Source: 20CM-2-65-7 sp035575675 | Lineage (GTDB): Bacteria > Gemmatimonadota > Gemmatimonadetes > Gemmatimonadales > GWC2-71-9 | Direction of reading: 5' to 3' | Length of the DNA: 64,000 nt | Assembly: GCA_035575675.1 (NCBI GenBank) | Contig: DATLXS010000056.1 | Coordinates: forward strand, 1 to 64,000 | Shown here: piece after piece, positions 1 through 8,893 of the stretch | Layout of the letters: every line of letters begins with the position of its first letter | Numbering within the stretch: the stretch's first letter is position 1 | Program-made: the position numbers and the translations under genes | Notes under the pieces: model-generated | What the model was told of the DNA's origin: nothing | What the model saw: only the letters and a program-made list of their open reading frames with translations | Databases searched by the model: none

Positions 1-1
1 G

Positions 2-241
2 TACCGGGGCTACGCCGACGCCCACGTCCGCGTGGACGATTTCTCCGGACCGATCGGATTCTTGTACCATGTCGCGATCAAGCCGCTGCTCGCGGCGGAA
101 CAGGCTCGCGGGGACCACGCGGCCTGTCGCGACGACGCCAACACATTGATCGCAGCGGTGCCACCGCGCCGATTGAATTTGTCGGCGGATGTGAGGCAGG
201 ATATCGAATCGCCGTGCCGCGCCCAGGGCGGTGGCAAGTGA
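2..241 (+). CDS. C-terminal part of an unrecognised protein (5' truncated by window edge)
   Basis: The frame is open from base 2 and ends at TGA 239-241, giving 79 residues with no start visible before the window edge. An internal GTG at 32 is possible, but the residues before it (YRGYADAHVR) read as protein, so truncation by the window is more likely. The composition is mixed (VDDFSGPIGFLYH, then a basic Ala-rich tail) with no motif I recognise. No function is proposed. Confidence 0.4.
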   Translation, partial: YRGYADAHVRVDDFSGPIGFLYHVAIKPLLAAEQARGDHAACRDDANTLIAAVPPRRLNLSADVRQDIESPCRAQGGGK

Positions 242-532
242 AGCCGATGGGACCACACCCGTGATTCCGTGACTCGCCGCAACAAGCGCTTGAAGCTGGC
301 GGCGCGCGTACATTATGGAATGAATCTCTCTTCAGCGCGCCGCAGCTTAAGCGCGATCCGTTAGCCAGCCATCTCGCCTTGCGTCGCACGTACGTCTCTT
401 CCTCTCGATTTTCAGCAGCAGCGAGACCTCGCGGGTATGGTAGTCGGTCTGCCGCACTTCATTTCACATTGATCCGCACCCCTAGCGACTGGAATCCCGA
501 CGGGGAATGCTTTGCTCATGCCGTAGGTTCAA
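242..532. other. Gene-free gap, nothing recognised
   Basis: About 290 bases between the truncated first gene and the RecQ-like gene. All frames are short or broken. I see no tRNA, clear terminator hairpin or repeat. A promoter for the HNH-RecQ gene presumably lies at its right end, but no convincing -35/-10 pair is visible. Confidence 0.4.
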
Positions 533-2191
533 GTGCAAGTCAGTGATTGGCACGCGATCCGAACCGTAGTTCTCGCACGAGACTCGCGCACCTGCCGGGC
601 TTGTGGCGACGCCTGCACCGAGGGCGAAGCTGATGTTCATCATCTGATACCCCGTGCCGCCGGTGGCGTCGATGATCCTGCCAACCTGATAACTCTGTGC
701 GACGGTTGCCACGCCGCGCACCATCCGAACCTGCAGGGCACGCTCGCGCGGCGAATGATCGAGCGATGGGGGTTGCGGCTTGCTAAGTGGCTAGATCGCA
801 GAAAGGAGCTGGGTGGTGTCGACGAATCACTCGGTGCGGCGATGCGCCTGCTCGGCGTAACACGCTTCCGCGCTCCACAACTGGAGATTGTTCTCGCCGC
901 ACTCCGAGGTGAATCGCTTCTTTTCGTTAGCGCGACAGGGTCGGGCAAGTCTCTTTGCTTTCAGGTCCCAATTCTCTTGGCTCGGGGATGCGGCTTCGTG
1001 ATTTCGCCACTAAAGGCGCTCATGAGCCAACAAGTGGCTGACCTGGTAATGAAGAAAGTCCCGGCAACCTTCATCAACGGTGATATCGCGCCGCAGGAGA
1101 AGGAAATCCGATACCAGCTACTGAGGGATGGAGCTATCAAGTTCATGTATTGCACTCCGGAAAGGTTCGATCCCAGCATGGTACGGCAGGCCGAAATGGA
1201 AGAGATCACCCGATCAAGGCCTGCGTACTTGGTGGTCGACGAAGCGCATTGCATCGACCGCTGGGGCAAGGACTTCCGCCCGAACTACAGCAGGCTGGGA
1301 GCGGTCCGCACGATCCTCGGCAGTCCACCGGTGCTCGCGTTCACCGCCACGGCGGGAGTCGAGGGCCAGCGACGAATTCTGGAATCGCTCGGGGTACCAA
1401 ACGCTCGCGTCGTGGTGACCGGGGTAAACCGGCCGAACATCAAGCTTGCGCGGCTGGACAATGTGAAGGACGAGGAGCGGTATCGGGTGACCAAGTATCT
1501 CCTCGAGGCAATGCCGGGGGGTCGTGCCATGTTGTTTGTGCCTACCGTAAAGACCGGCCGGCAGGTCCAAGATGGTCTTCGCTTGCTGGGGCTAGAGCTT
1601 CCCTTTTTTCATGCGAAATTCGGTACCGCCAACGAGCGCGACATGCTGTTGGGTCGATTCACAGGGCGCATCTCGCCACCCGCGAATGTTGTCATTTGCA
1701 CCAACGCCTTCGGGATGGGACTCGACTTACCGGACGTCCGGCTCGTCGTTCACTGGCAGCATCCTGCAACTGTGGAAGACTACCTTCAGGAATTCGGCCG
1801 CGCAGGCCGAGATGGCAATCCCTCTGTCGCGGTTGTGTTCACCGGAGTGAAAGACGAGGGCTTACTCAGGTTCATGGCCGAGAAGACGGTCGAGTTGGCG
1901 GACATCGACGCCGAGTCCAAGACGCAAACGCTCACGATTAAGTACAGGGCCATCGAGCAGATGGGAAAGGCAGCGACTTCGAGAGAAGTTTGCTTTCGCA
2001 GTGCGATCGTCCAGTACTTCGGGGAAGCCCTCTCGTCTAAGAAGCCCACCCTGGCAGTCAGGCTCGCGGAATGGATCTTCTCGCGGTCGGCCCGTGTCCG
2101 ACGAACGCGACTGTGCTGTGACCGGTGCGACCGGGTGCGCGTGGATAACGTCATCGATTGGGCAGTCCGCGTTTTTGCCTCGGCACCGTAA
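533..2191 (+). CDS. RecQ-family DNA helicase with N-terminal HNH nuclease domain
   Basis: A 552-residue fusion. Residues 21-63 form an HNH zinc-nuclease module: C21-x2-C24, H36-H37, N51, C56-x2-C59-H60. Residues about 105-440 are a superfamily 2 helicase of RecQ type: Q116, Walker A SATGSGKS (133-140), DEAH (236-239) followed by the RecQ aromatic-rich loop CIDRWGKDFRP, TATA (271-274), and motif VI QEFGRAGRDG (419-428). A RecQ-type zinc subdomain follows (C487, YFGE, then CCDRCD at 528-533). The winged helix is short and no HRDC domain is present. GTG 533 is the first start after an in-frame TAG at 524. It converges on the kinase gene with a 37-bp gap. RecQ proteins unwind DNA 3'-5'; the fused HNH suggests a nuclease acting on unwound or foreign DNA, probably in defence (inference). 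Confidence 0.88.
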   Translation: MQVSDWHAIRTVVLARDSRTCRACGDACTEGEADVHHLIPRAAGGVDDPANLITLCDGCHAAHHPNLQGTLARRMIERWGLRLAKWLDRRKELGGVDESLGAAMRLLGVTRFRAPQLEIVLAALRGESLLFVSATGSGKSLCFQVPILLARGCGFVISPLKALMSQQVADLVMKKVPATFINGDIAPQEKEIRYQLLRDGAIKFMYCTPERFDPSMVRQAEMEEITRSRPAYLVVDEAHCIDRWGKDFRPNYSRLGAVRTILGSPPVLAFTATAGVEGQRRILESLGVPNARVVVTGVNRPNIKLARLDNVKDEERYRVTKYLLEAMPGGRAMLFVPTVKTGRQVQDGLRLLGLELPFFHAKFGTANERDMLLGRFTGRISPPANVVICTNAFGMGLDLPDVRLVVHWQHPATVEDYLQEFGRAGRDGNPSVAVVFTGVKDEGLLRFMAEKTVELADIDAESKTQTLTIKYRAIEQMGKAATSREVCFRSAIVQYFGEALSSKKPTLAVRLAEWIFSRSARVRRTRLCCDRCDRVRVDNVIDWAVRVFASAP

Positions 2192-2228
2192 ATGACGACT
2201 TCACTCGGCGGCTGGCAAACCCGCTGCC

Positions 2229-3596
2229 CTACACAGCTTTCCCGTGGGTCTTTTCGAACTCTTTCAAGACCTCGGCGAGGGCTGGGTGATAATCGCCCAG
2301 ACTGCGGTCGATTCGGCTCGCGCAGACGGTGAAAGCGTACTGCGCCTTCTCGGCCACGATCTCGATAGCGATCCGCTCAGCCACGTTCTCGTCCAACCTA
2401 GGACTGCACATGGACATCAGGCGCCGCATCACGAACCACCGATTGTGCGAGCGGGCTAATTGGGCCGCCGCGAGGGCCGCCGCCGCTTTCACGCTCACCG
2501 ACCCTAAATCGAAGATGCATTCCAGGCGTCGCACGAGAACGTCGCAATACTCGTAGTCGAACGCGGTCGTCGCCACCCACGTGCAGTAGTGACCGGCCAG
2601 CTCCTCCCAAACATCCGCGTCCTTGTCGTGGAGCGCGGCCAGCTTCCCTTCGTCGAGCGCATCGAGAACGTTCGCTCGGTCGGTGTCCTCCTCGGCCCGA
2701 CGGACGCTCCGCACCAAGTCCTTGACCTTTGCGGCGTCCCACGCGGCCACATCCTCTAGGCTCTTAACCCAGTCTGCCGCCTTCTGGCTCGGCGCGGGTC
2801 GCTTCTTCGCCAACGCTTTGAGCAGCACGCCGCGCAAGTCGGCGACAGCCTGAAAGCGTTTCTTGGGGTTGGGCTCCGTACACTTCTCGATGATGGCCCC
2901 GAGCGGCCCCGCGCATGTGGCTTGCTGGTAGGGGAAATGAACCTCGTCGTCTTCCGATACCACGTCGTGCAGAATGCAGCCGAACGAGTAGATGTCCGCC
3001 GGGAAGGTCGCACTGTGGAAGCTCACGAGCTGCTCCGGGGCGCAGTACAGCTTCGACCCCCATGCGGAGTTGACGGACGTGAGTGTGGTGGTTGTTTCTT
3101 CCCCCAAGGGAAGGACGAGACCGAAGTCCGACAGCTTCCAGCGCCCTTCGTGGAGTAGGATGTTGCTGGGCTTGAGGTCGCGGTGCACCAGACCGAGACC
3201 ATGGAGTTCTTCCAAGGCGGCGAGGATGTCGGCCAGGGCCGCAGCATCCACCGTGCCTGCAGCGCGGTCTGCTTCGATTTTCCTGTCGTAGTTCTGGACG
3301 GCCAGTGGCATCGTGAACCACGGCTCGTTGGCGTCGAGGTCCGAGGCGATGATCGGGATGAACAGGTCGCTGGAAAGGCGCGACTGGACCAGCACCTCGC
3401 GCCGGAAGCGCTGCTTGAGCTTCTCAAGCGTGGTTCCTGCCAGCACTTCGGGCTTCGGGTCGAAGACCTTCCGCGCGAACGTGACATTGCTCTTCTTGTC
3501 TTTAACCAGTTGAACGCGCCCGAAGCCACCGCGGTCGAGGTTGCGCACGAATACCAGAGAAGGTGGCACGCATGAAAGGTCCGCCGGGGTCCGCAC
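2229..3596 (-). CDS. Serine/threonine protein kinase (Hanks type) with helical C-terminal region
   Basis: 455 residues. The kinase domain (about 12-270) has the Gly loop RGGFGRV, catalytic loop HRDLKPSN, DFG, and the APE box (CAPEQL). The C-terminal 185 residues are Ala-rich and helical, resembling HEAT/TPR-like scaffolds, with no membrane segment, so a soluble sensor or effector kinase is likely. The start is GTG 3596. The frame stays open upstream for about 28 codons to a TAG but offers no ATG, GTG or TTG. It is the last gene of the minus-strand set running from the KAP NTPase, with a 163-bp gap to the preceding small nuclease gene. Kinases of this type occur in abortive-infection systems such as Stk2; a role in defence here is inference. 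Confidence 0.88.
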   Translation of the reverse strand: MRTPADLSCVPPSLVFVRNLDRGGFGRVQLVKDKKSNVTFARKVFDPKPEVLAGTTLEKLKQRFRREVLVQSRLSSDLFIPIIASDLDANEPWFTMPLAVQNYDRKIEADRAAGTVDAAALADILAALEELHGLGLVHRDLKPSNILLHEGRWKLSDFGLVLPLGEETTTTLTSVNSAWGSKLYCAPEQLVSFHSATFPADIYSFGCILHDVVSEDDEVHFPYQQATCAGPLGAIIEKCTEPNPKKRFQAVADLRGVLLKALAKKRPAPSQKAADWVKSLEDVAAWDAAKVKDLVRSVRRAEEDTDRANVLDALDEGKLAALHDKDADVWEELAGHYCTWVATTAFDYEYCDVLVRRLECIFDLGSVSVKAAAALAAAQLARSHNRWFVMRRLMSMCSPRLDENVAERIAIEIVAEKAQYAFTVCASRIDRSLGDYHPALAEVLKEFEKTHGKAV

Positions 3597-3759
3597 GGGG
3601 TCAACGACCGGCGACCAGGCACGAAAATCGAATGGCCAGTCCGGCCAGCGACCATCTTCATAAGCCCGCCGCTAGACTGGCGCCTAGATGATAAGAGAAA
3701 CGCGTCAACGGACCGTCAACTCGGTGAAAGACTCTGGATGATCAAGAGCTCCAGTGGCG

Positions 3760-4239
3760 CTACCCTCGAGCGAAGAAGGTCCACGCGTCGCGGTAGCGCT
3801 CCTGCTTGATCCAGCTATACCACGTGCTGGCCTTCCGCTGGACGACCCGAACGTGGTTCGCCACCACCCGGCTTGGCACGACGTAGAACTGCGTCCCGTC
3901 CCGGCGCAGGCTGACGAAGACGTAGACGTGGCTGCGCGCGGTCAGCAGCCGCGCCTTCGGTCCGAGTAGCCAGTAGGTAGCGTGGGCGCGGACGGTCGGC
4001 TTATCGGTCGCCTTGACCTGAACGGACCACGCCCGAGCGCAGGTGTCGTCCGTCACGAGCAGATCGGCCCCGGCGGCACTGCGTGAGGTTACCGACACGA
4101 TGAAGCCGCGCGCCACTAGCTCAGCTGCGACGAGGTAGACCCCTCGCATACCGCTCAGCTGCGACTTGTTCGCCATGCGTTCCTCTCCCTCACGAGCAGG
4201 TGAACCTGATTCGTGGCGTCGCCGAGCATCTTCGATCAT
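3760..4239 (-). CDS. Small PD-(D/E)XK nuclease-like protein
   Basis: 159 residues from ATG 4239, which overlaps the stop of the preceding gene (ATGA), indicating translational coupling. An internal ATG at 4176 (MANKSQLSG) would also give a complete domain. E40 in the first helix, D59 in GADLLV, and Q74-V-K76 in WSVQVKA fit the E...D...(D/E/Q)xK arrangement of Holliday-junction-resolvase-like or DUF4365-like folds. Aromatic-rich beta strands follow (YVFVSL, QFYVVPS). The catalytic acid is Gln in the QxK position, which is tolerated in some of these families, so activity cannot be assumed. Probably partners with the zinc-ribbon nuclease upstream. Confidence 0.62.
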   Translation of the reverse strand: MIEDARRRHESGSPAREGEERMANKSQLSGMRGVYLVAAELVARGFIVSVTSRSAAGADLLVTDDTCARAWSVQVKATDKPTVRAHATYWLLGPKARLLTARSHVYVFVSLRRDGTQFYVVPSRVVANHVRVVQRKASTWYSWIKQERYRDAWTFFARG

Positions 4240-5579
4240 CCCGGCGGGCGCACGAGATGGGGAGGTGTCTCGGTCTTGAGTTTGACGCTGCCTTCGTAAC
4301 CGGGGTTTGCTACGAGCGTCATCTTCAGTGCTGGCTGGCTACTTGTCTTGGCGGGATCGCGGTGAATGAGGGTGACAAAGGAGAGCAGTCCAACGCCTAA
4401 GACGTGCTTGTACTCTCCCGAGTTTGCAACCTCGCGGAAGTAGTAGGTTGCGGCTCGCTCGAAGCCCCCCAAGTCCGATGGCCATGTCTGGAAGCTGCCG
4501 ATGACCAGCATCGCGGGATGGCGCGGTGACAGTTGGTCTGACGGGCCCGTGCCCGCGCTCTTCATCGAGGCGTCGACGACTTGCAGGAGCTTGTCGTATC
4601 CCAGTGCGACACTCGAGGCTTTGAGGCGTTCCGGCATCTTGACCTCTACGGCGACCCGTTCCCGTGGGTTGAGGACAAGGAACAAGTCCGGTGTGCGATC
4701 GTCGCCAGTCCGTTGAAACTCCACGCTGTTGCCAGCGTCTTCAAGTTGGGTCGCCGCCGCGATCAGCATGACGGTGTGCCGATAGTCGTTGTCCAATCCA
4801 CGCACCAGCTCGGACCAGAACGGGTGTTTCTGCCATCTCCTAAGAGACTGGAGAAGCGCTAGCAACTCCATCAGGTAGTCCACGTGGCAGGCAGGGGCCG
4901 CAGTTCCGAAAGACGTGATATCAAACCGCAGCGCTTCTACCATGACCATCAGCCGGTGCCGAGGTTTCGTTGGCGTCGTGGATTCATGCCAGAGACGATC
5001 ATCTTGCTCGATCGCTTCGAATGTTGAGCCGAGCAGCTGCCGTACGTCTTCGATCACGCGGTCTAAGAACTTCGCATCGACTTCCGGAGGTGGCGGAGGG
5101 TTCGCAACGTAGCCAAACGTGGCCCCTTTCACCCCGGCCACAACTTGCCTCCGGTCCACGGCGGCTTGTCCGACGAGGGCGGTTCTCTGCAGGTCGATCC
5201 CGTTAGTGACGTCGGTGCGCCCCGGCGGGGGCACAACGCAACGCGGGAGGGCTCTCTCTGGTGGTAGAACAGGCGACAGACTGACGCCCTTGCACCGGAA
5301 GCATTGAAACGCTAGGTCCCAAACCTGCCCCTCCGTGACACAGGATGCGATCACCATCTTCTTACAGTGACCGCATACATAGTCGAAGCCATCGGGCCAG
5401 TCGTCGCGGAGTACCGGCTTGCGAGATGCCTGCACCAGCAACTCGATGCCGTCTGCGCGCTGCACCGCCGTCAGCGGTCGTTGTTCTCGTCTCCTGAGAG
5501 TGTGGATGATGGCAGCCCAAAGACTCATCGTCCCGCTTAGACCCTCACTCGTCTCGTGTAGGACGCCAACCACCGGCAT
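4236..5579 (-). CDS. Zinc-ribbon protein with C-terminal PD-(D/E)XK nuclease-like domain
   Basis: 447 residues. An N-terminal zinc ribbon is marked by C69-x2-C72 (CGHC) and C93-x2-C96 (CFRC). The middle is helical. The C-terminal domain carries D298 (RTPDLF), E312-V-K314 (VEVKMP) and a following helix, the core of a PD-(D/E)XK nuclease. The first ATG (5579) overlaps the KAP gene by 35 bp; an internal ATG at 5528 (MSLWAAI) would start 17 bp after the KAP stop and is equally plausible. The overlap upstream and the ATGA overlap downstream place it in one transcription unit with both neighbours. I do not recognise the full-length family. Function as the DNA- or RNA-cutting arm of a KAP-dependent system is inference. 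Confidence 0.66.
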   Translation of the reverse strand: MPVVGVLHETSEGLSGTMSLWAAIIHTLRRREQRPLTAVQRADGIELLVQASRKPVLRDDWPDGFDYVCGHCKKMVIASCVTEGQVWDLAFQCFRCKGVSLSPVLPPERALPRCVVPPPGRTDVTNGIDLQRTALVGQAAVDRRQVVAGVKGATFGYVANPPPPPEVDAKFLDRVIEDVRQLLGSTFEAIEQDDRLWHESTTPTKPRHRLMVMVEALRFDITSFGTAAPACHVDYLMELLALLQSLRRWQKHPFWSELVRGLDNDYRHTVMLIAAATQLEDAGNSVEFQRTGDDRTPDLFLVLNPRERVAVEVKMPERLKASSVALGYDKLLQVVDASMKSAGTGPSDQLSPRHPAMLVIGSFQTWPSDLGGFERAATYYFREVANSGEYKHVLGVGLLSFVTLIHRDPAKTSSQPALKMTLVANPGYEGSVKLKTETPPHLVRPPG

Positions 5580-7827
5580 ACTTATCCGTGAGCGCGATCA
5601 GTTCATCGACACCATCGGGGGCCGTCGCTTTGAGTTCGTCCAAGCGGTGCTTCAGGGTCGCCTCATCGCCGTAGATCTTCACCAGCACGTCCCATTCAAG
5701 CCGTGGCGAAAGACGAACCGCGCGATTTCCCAAGGTTTGGGTCTTTACGTCCTGCTTTGCCCCCTTCAGCAGCCCCAGCGTCATGCGGCGGTCGTCCGAC
5801 ACGGTAAGCGGGGGTTCGGTAGGACCGCTATCGCGTTTTGTTATGAACAGCACCTTCAGCAGGTCCTTCTCCAGGAGAAGCTTTTCGATTGGCGCCGCTC
5901 TGACTTGGTCACGCCATTCCTTCTCGAACTCCAGGGCCGCAGCTTCGGAGACAAGCTTATGACCTTGGTTTTCGCGATGACCAACGTCGGTGATTAGTTC
6001 GTCTTTGGCGGATAGTGTGGTTAGCTCGGGCAAGATCGTGCGGACTGCCGCCTCCACTGCAACGGGATCACCCAGGCTCTTTAGCAGTCTATACGTGACT
6101 CTTGTTACAACCATCGCCGTGCCAAAGTCGAAGAACCCTTTTTGTCGCTCGGGCAAATCCGGCAAAAGATTTAATAGGACAATCGTGCCCGGCACGATGT
6201 GCTCCGGCCTAAACTGATCCTGATAGACCTCAAGAGCACCTATCACGTCCTCTTGCTGCCCGGGTGCAATGGAACGCAGATATTGATCGAGGGCACGCCG
6301 ATCACCCATCAGGGCCCAAGCCCGCTCGGCGCGATTGAAGGCCTGCAGACCTTCACCAGCAACGCGCTCCAGGTATAGCCGTAGGACGTCCTCACGTGCA
6401 ACGCGGCGCTCTCTTAGCCAGCGGTTTTGCCAATCGGCTCCGAAATTACTGCCACCGATGTGCCTCACTGCCGCAGGAAACAGTCGTACGACCATGTTTC
6501 GCACAACATTCTCGCGCGCCTTGCCAGCTCTTATAAGGCCTTCGACCTGGGCCTTGAGTTCCGGCCCTTCCTCGCTGGGCATGGAAAACCCCGGGGCAGT
6601 TGTTGTGAGACCGTCCACGGCTCCGTGCAGGTCGCGGAAAACGTCAGGTAGGAAAACGCGGATGGCTTCAAGCCCTAGCACGTCTGCAAGCGCGATCTGT
6701 CCTTCCAACGCCAGCACCGTCCCTCGGACAGCTGCTGCGTAACGTCGAACGTCGCGCATGTGACGGACCAACGGCCGAACAATCTCCATGAAAATGTCCG
6801 GCCACGCTTGCTGGTCGATGTCACCCGGCTTTTCGATATCTGACAATGCTGCATCAAGTGCAGCGAAGATCTGCCGGTTAAGCACGTCGCTGGGGATGGC
6901 AGGCAGGTCTATAGCGACTTGAAGAATTTTCTCTAGGTATTCTCGACCAGGTACACCTTCTTCCCCAAGCGCAGTTTCCACGCGGAGCCGATCAAACGCC
7001 ACTATGTAGATGATGTTCGGAAAGCTGGCTGTCAGCCGCACGAGTTTGAACACATCTCTGATTTCCGACGACGAGAGGCGGTCGATGTCGTCGACCACTA
7101 CCACAATCGGTTTGCCATAGTTGACGAGAGCCGTGCGAAGCTTAGTGCGTCTGCCCCCGATTCCTTCTTTGCGACGTTGCAAAATCTTGCCCACTAGTGC
7201 TGCTGCGTCACCGCCAGCTTCAAGAAAGGGACCAATCAATGGCAAGCGTGACAATCCCGAGAATCGCTCGCCATACTCCTCGATACCCTTACCAATCTCC
7301 TCAAGACCCGCACGTATTCTCAGTTGCGCAGCAAGCTCGATGAAAAACGATTCGACCAGCTGCTCCGCACCACTGAACATCCACGGATTAAAGTCAACGA
7401 CCGTTATTCCGCCTCTCTCGAATTCTGGCCGAGCCAGATTCACGAATGACGTTTTCCCGGAACCCCAGGCACCAAGCACTCCCACGACTACGCCCTCGGT
7501 GACATCAAGCGTCAGAACGTGTTGCGCGAACGACAACGCGATAGCACCCCTTCCCAGCGTATCGGCGTCGAGAGTCTGGACCGGGTTATCACCAGCCACT
7601 GTGGAGCGCCTCGACTGTAGGGGTGTTACAGTCGTCGCCGCTACCCGTGGAGGTGTTGCAAGTGCTAAGGTGGGGGCTGACGTTGGTTTAGGCTTCAGCT
7701 TCTCCAAGGTGTGTGATAGCCATCTCATGGGGCGGCCGAGGCCGTGCAAAAGGGCGCGTACCTTCACAGGCTCTTGCGGAACCGGAGCAGGGTTAACAGG
7801 ACTCTTCGAGATCGAAGATCGCGGCAC
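5545..7827 (-). CDS. KAP-family P-loop NTPase
   Basis: 760 residues. After a Pro-rich N-terminus (1-85) the NTPase core shows Walker A GAWGSGKT (119-126), the KAP signature FNPWMFSGAEQL (146-157), and Walker B VVVVDDIDRL (242-251). This is followed by sensor and arginine-finger-like segments and a long helical C-terminal region. The insert between Walker A and B has only a weak hydrophobic stretch, so a soluble form is likely; many KAP NTPases carry membrane helices there. KAP proteins act as STAND-like switch ATPases and recur in phage-defence loci (for example QatA). It is the first gene of a four-gene minus-strand set with two nuclease-like proteins and a kinase, and probably the sensor or motor of that set. 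Confidence 0.85.
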   Translation of the reverse strand: MPRSSISKSPVNPAPVPQEPVKVRALLHGLGRPMRWLSHTLEKLKPKPTSAPTLALATPPRVAATTVTPLQSRRSTVAGDNPVQTLDADTLGRGAIALSFAQHVLTLDVTEGVVVGVLGAWGSGKTSFVNLARPEFERGGITVVDFNPWMFSGAEQLVESFFIELAAQLRIRAGLEEIGKGIEEYGERFSGLSRLPLIGPFLEAGGDAAALVGKILQRRKEGIGGRRTKLRTALVNYGKPIVVVVDDIDRLSSSEIRDVFKLVRLTASFPNIIYIVAFDRLRVETALGEEGVPGREYLEKILQVAIDLPAIPSDVLNRQIFAALDAALSDIEKPGDIDQQAWPDIFMEIVRPLVRHMRDVRRYAAAVRGTVLALEGQIALADVLGLEAIRVFLPDVFRDLHGAVDGLTTTAPGFSMPSEEGPELKAQVEGLIRAGKARENVVRNMVVRLFPAAVRHIGGSNFGADWQNRWLRERRVAREDVLRLYLERVAGEGLQAFNRAERAWALMGDRRALDQYLRSIAPGQQEDVIGALEVYQDQFRPEHIVPGTIVLLNLLPDLPERQKGFFDFGTAMVVTRVTYRLLKSLGDPVAVEAAVRTILPELTTLSAKDELITDVGHRENQGHKLVSEAAALEFEKEWRDQVRAAPIEKLLLEKDLLKVLFITKRDSGPTEPPLTVSDDRRMTLGLLKGAKQDVKTQTLGNRAVRLSPRLEWDVLVKIYGDEATLKHRLDELKATAPDGVDELIALTDKYAGGWRPTRDE

Positions 7828-7970
7828 CAGCGGCAGTGACTGGAGTCTCTGACCCTATGGTGCGCCAGCTGGGGCCTCGAGGAAATCATCGGCCACTTGG
7901 CCGTCTTTGACGACGATCAGATCGGACCATTCTCGCACCGACGGTTAGCGCCTGTGTAGGAGGATAGTGT

Positions 7971-8255
7971 TCAAGTTGTTGCCGGGTCTTCTGGCTCGTC
8001 GGACGCTTTCAACGCCCAGCGCAGCCGCCAGAGGAGTTCCTCGCAGTCGTGGTACGCATCGGATGCCGCCCGTTCGAGGTCAATCCCGCGCTTGGTGTTG
8101 GCCGCCTCCATTGTGGCGGCGCTCCACGTCCCACCTTTTTCGTGCAACGTCCGCGCAGTGGAAAAAATGTACGCGTGCCGCTCCAACCGAGCGTCGAGGT
8201 GCCGGCGTCGCGAGTCCCGTAGTGCGATGATCAGGGTTTCGATGCTAGTACTCAT
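7971..8255 (-). CDS. Small helical protein of unknown function
   Basis: 94 residues from ATG 8255 (MSTSIETLIIALRD), whose ATG overlaps the stop of the upstream gene (ATGA). A longer reading from 8291 would sit inside that gene and is less likely. The predicted product is almost wholly helical, charged, with a Trp-rich middle (EELLWRLRWALK). No motif is recognised. It is coupled to the deoxyribosyltransferase-like gene just upstream, so the two probably act together or move together. Confidence 0.5.
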   Translation of the reverse strand: MSTSIETLIIALRDSRRRHLDARLERHAYIFSTARTLHEKGGTWSAATMEAANTKRGIDLERAASDAYHDCEELLWRLRWALKASDEPEDPATT

Positions 8256-8662
8256 CTCGCCCACGTCAGACGACACTGTTGAAGGCGCCACTTCTCATAG
8301 AGCGCGCGTGAAGCCCGGGGGGAGATGTAGCGGACCGGGCGCTTGCGTCGCACCACTTTTGCGGCGGCGACTTCGTACACGGGCTTGCCGAGCCGGAGTG
8401 CGTGATTCACTTCTTTCCCGACCCCGGCGGTCACCTTGCCGAGGATGCGACTAAACACAACGCAATGGGACCTCGCTACCAGCCGCAGACAGAATCCTAT
8501 CTGATCTCGCCGCTTCTCAGGATGGTCCCGGTAGGCAGCGGGATTCACGATCCGCCTGCCACGAAACTTGCGCCGGATGATAAGGAGTTCTCGCCGTTCA
8601 GCTGCCCAGCCGTACATGCACATCGCGTGGGCGTAGTAGAGTCGCTGCACTCGCTTTTTCAT
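8252..8662 (-). CDS. Nucleoside 2-deoxyribosyltransferase-like / SLOG-type small protein
   Basis: 136 residues from ATG 8662, chosen because a good Shine-Dalgarno (GGGAGGTG) sits about 5 bp upstream. The frame extends to 8695 but without such a site. The pattern YYAHAMCMYG near the start, LVARSHCVVFS in the middle and VGKEVNHALRLGKPVYEV late in the chain matches the Rossmann-like nucleoside deoxyribosyltransferase/SLOG fold. There a short Gly-Gly-free P-loop region and a Glu in the late helix bind and cleave a nucleotide sugar. Such proteins are common in phage and defence contexts. The C-terminus is very basic (RRKRPVRY). Enzymatic activity is unproven. Confidence 0.5.
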   Translation of the reverse strand: MKKRVQRLYYAHAMCMYGWAAERRELLIIRRKFRGRRIVNPAAYRDHPEKRRDQIGFCLRLVARSHCVVFSRILGKVTAGVGKEVNHALRLGKPVYEVAAAKVVRRKRPVRYISPRASRALYEKWRLQQCRLTWAR

Positions 8663-8893
8663 AGGACACCTCCCAAGAAATGAAAATGCCACCAATCTCC
8701 CTTTGAGATCGGCGGCCTTGGTGGTGTCTCCGTGCGCGCGTTCGCATTATAAGGTGCTGGGGGTGCGGCCTGTCAAGGGGACCCAGTGTTTGGGTCCCCT
8801 TCGTGGGGCGGTGTGACGTCGAAATAGTCAGGAGCACAAGGCAAGGGTATGTCGTACGAAAGCCCCGCAGCGCGCGAGGCCGGAGGGCTTATC

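Noticed and set aside
242..532. Search for a tRNA or small RNA in the gap before the RecQ gene
   Set aside because: No cloverleaf, hairpin-plus-T run or conserved box could be assembled.
1150..1941. Long second-frame reading inside the RecQ gene
   Set aside because: High GC keeps shadow frames open; its translation is Arg/Pro/Gly-rich with no domain, while the RecQ frame has all motifs.
7855..7923. Short minus-strand reading frame just before the KAP gene (VREWSDLIVVKDGQVADDF...)
   Set aside because: Only 22 codons after a stop, with a GTG start and no ribosome-binding site. It could be a leader peptide or relic, but nothing supports translation.
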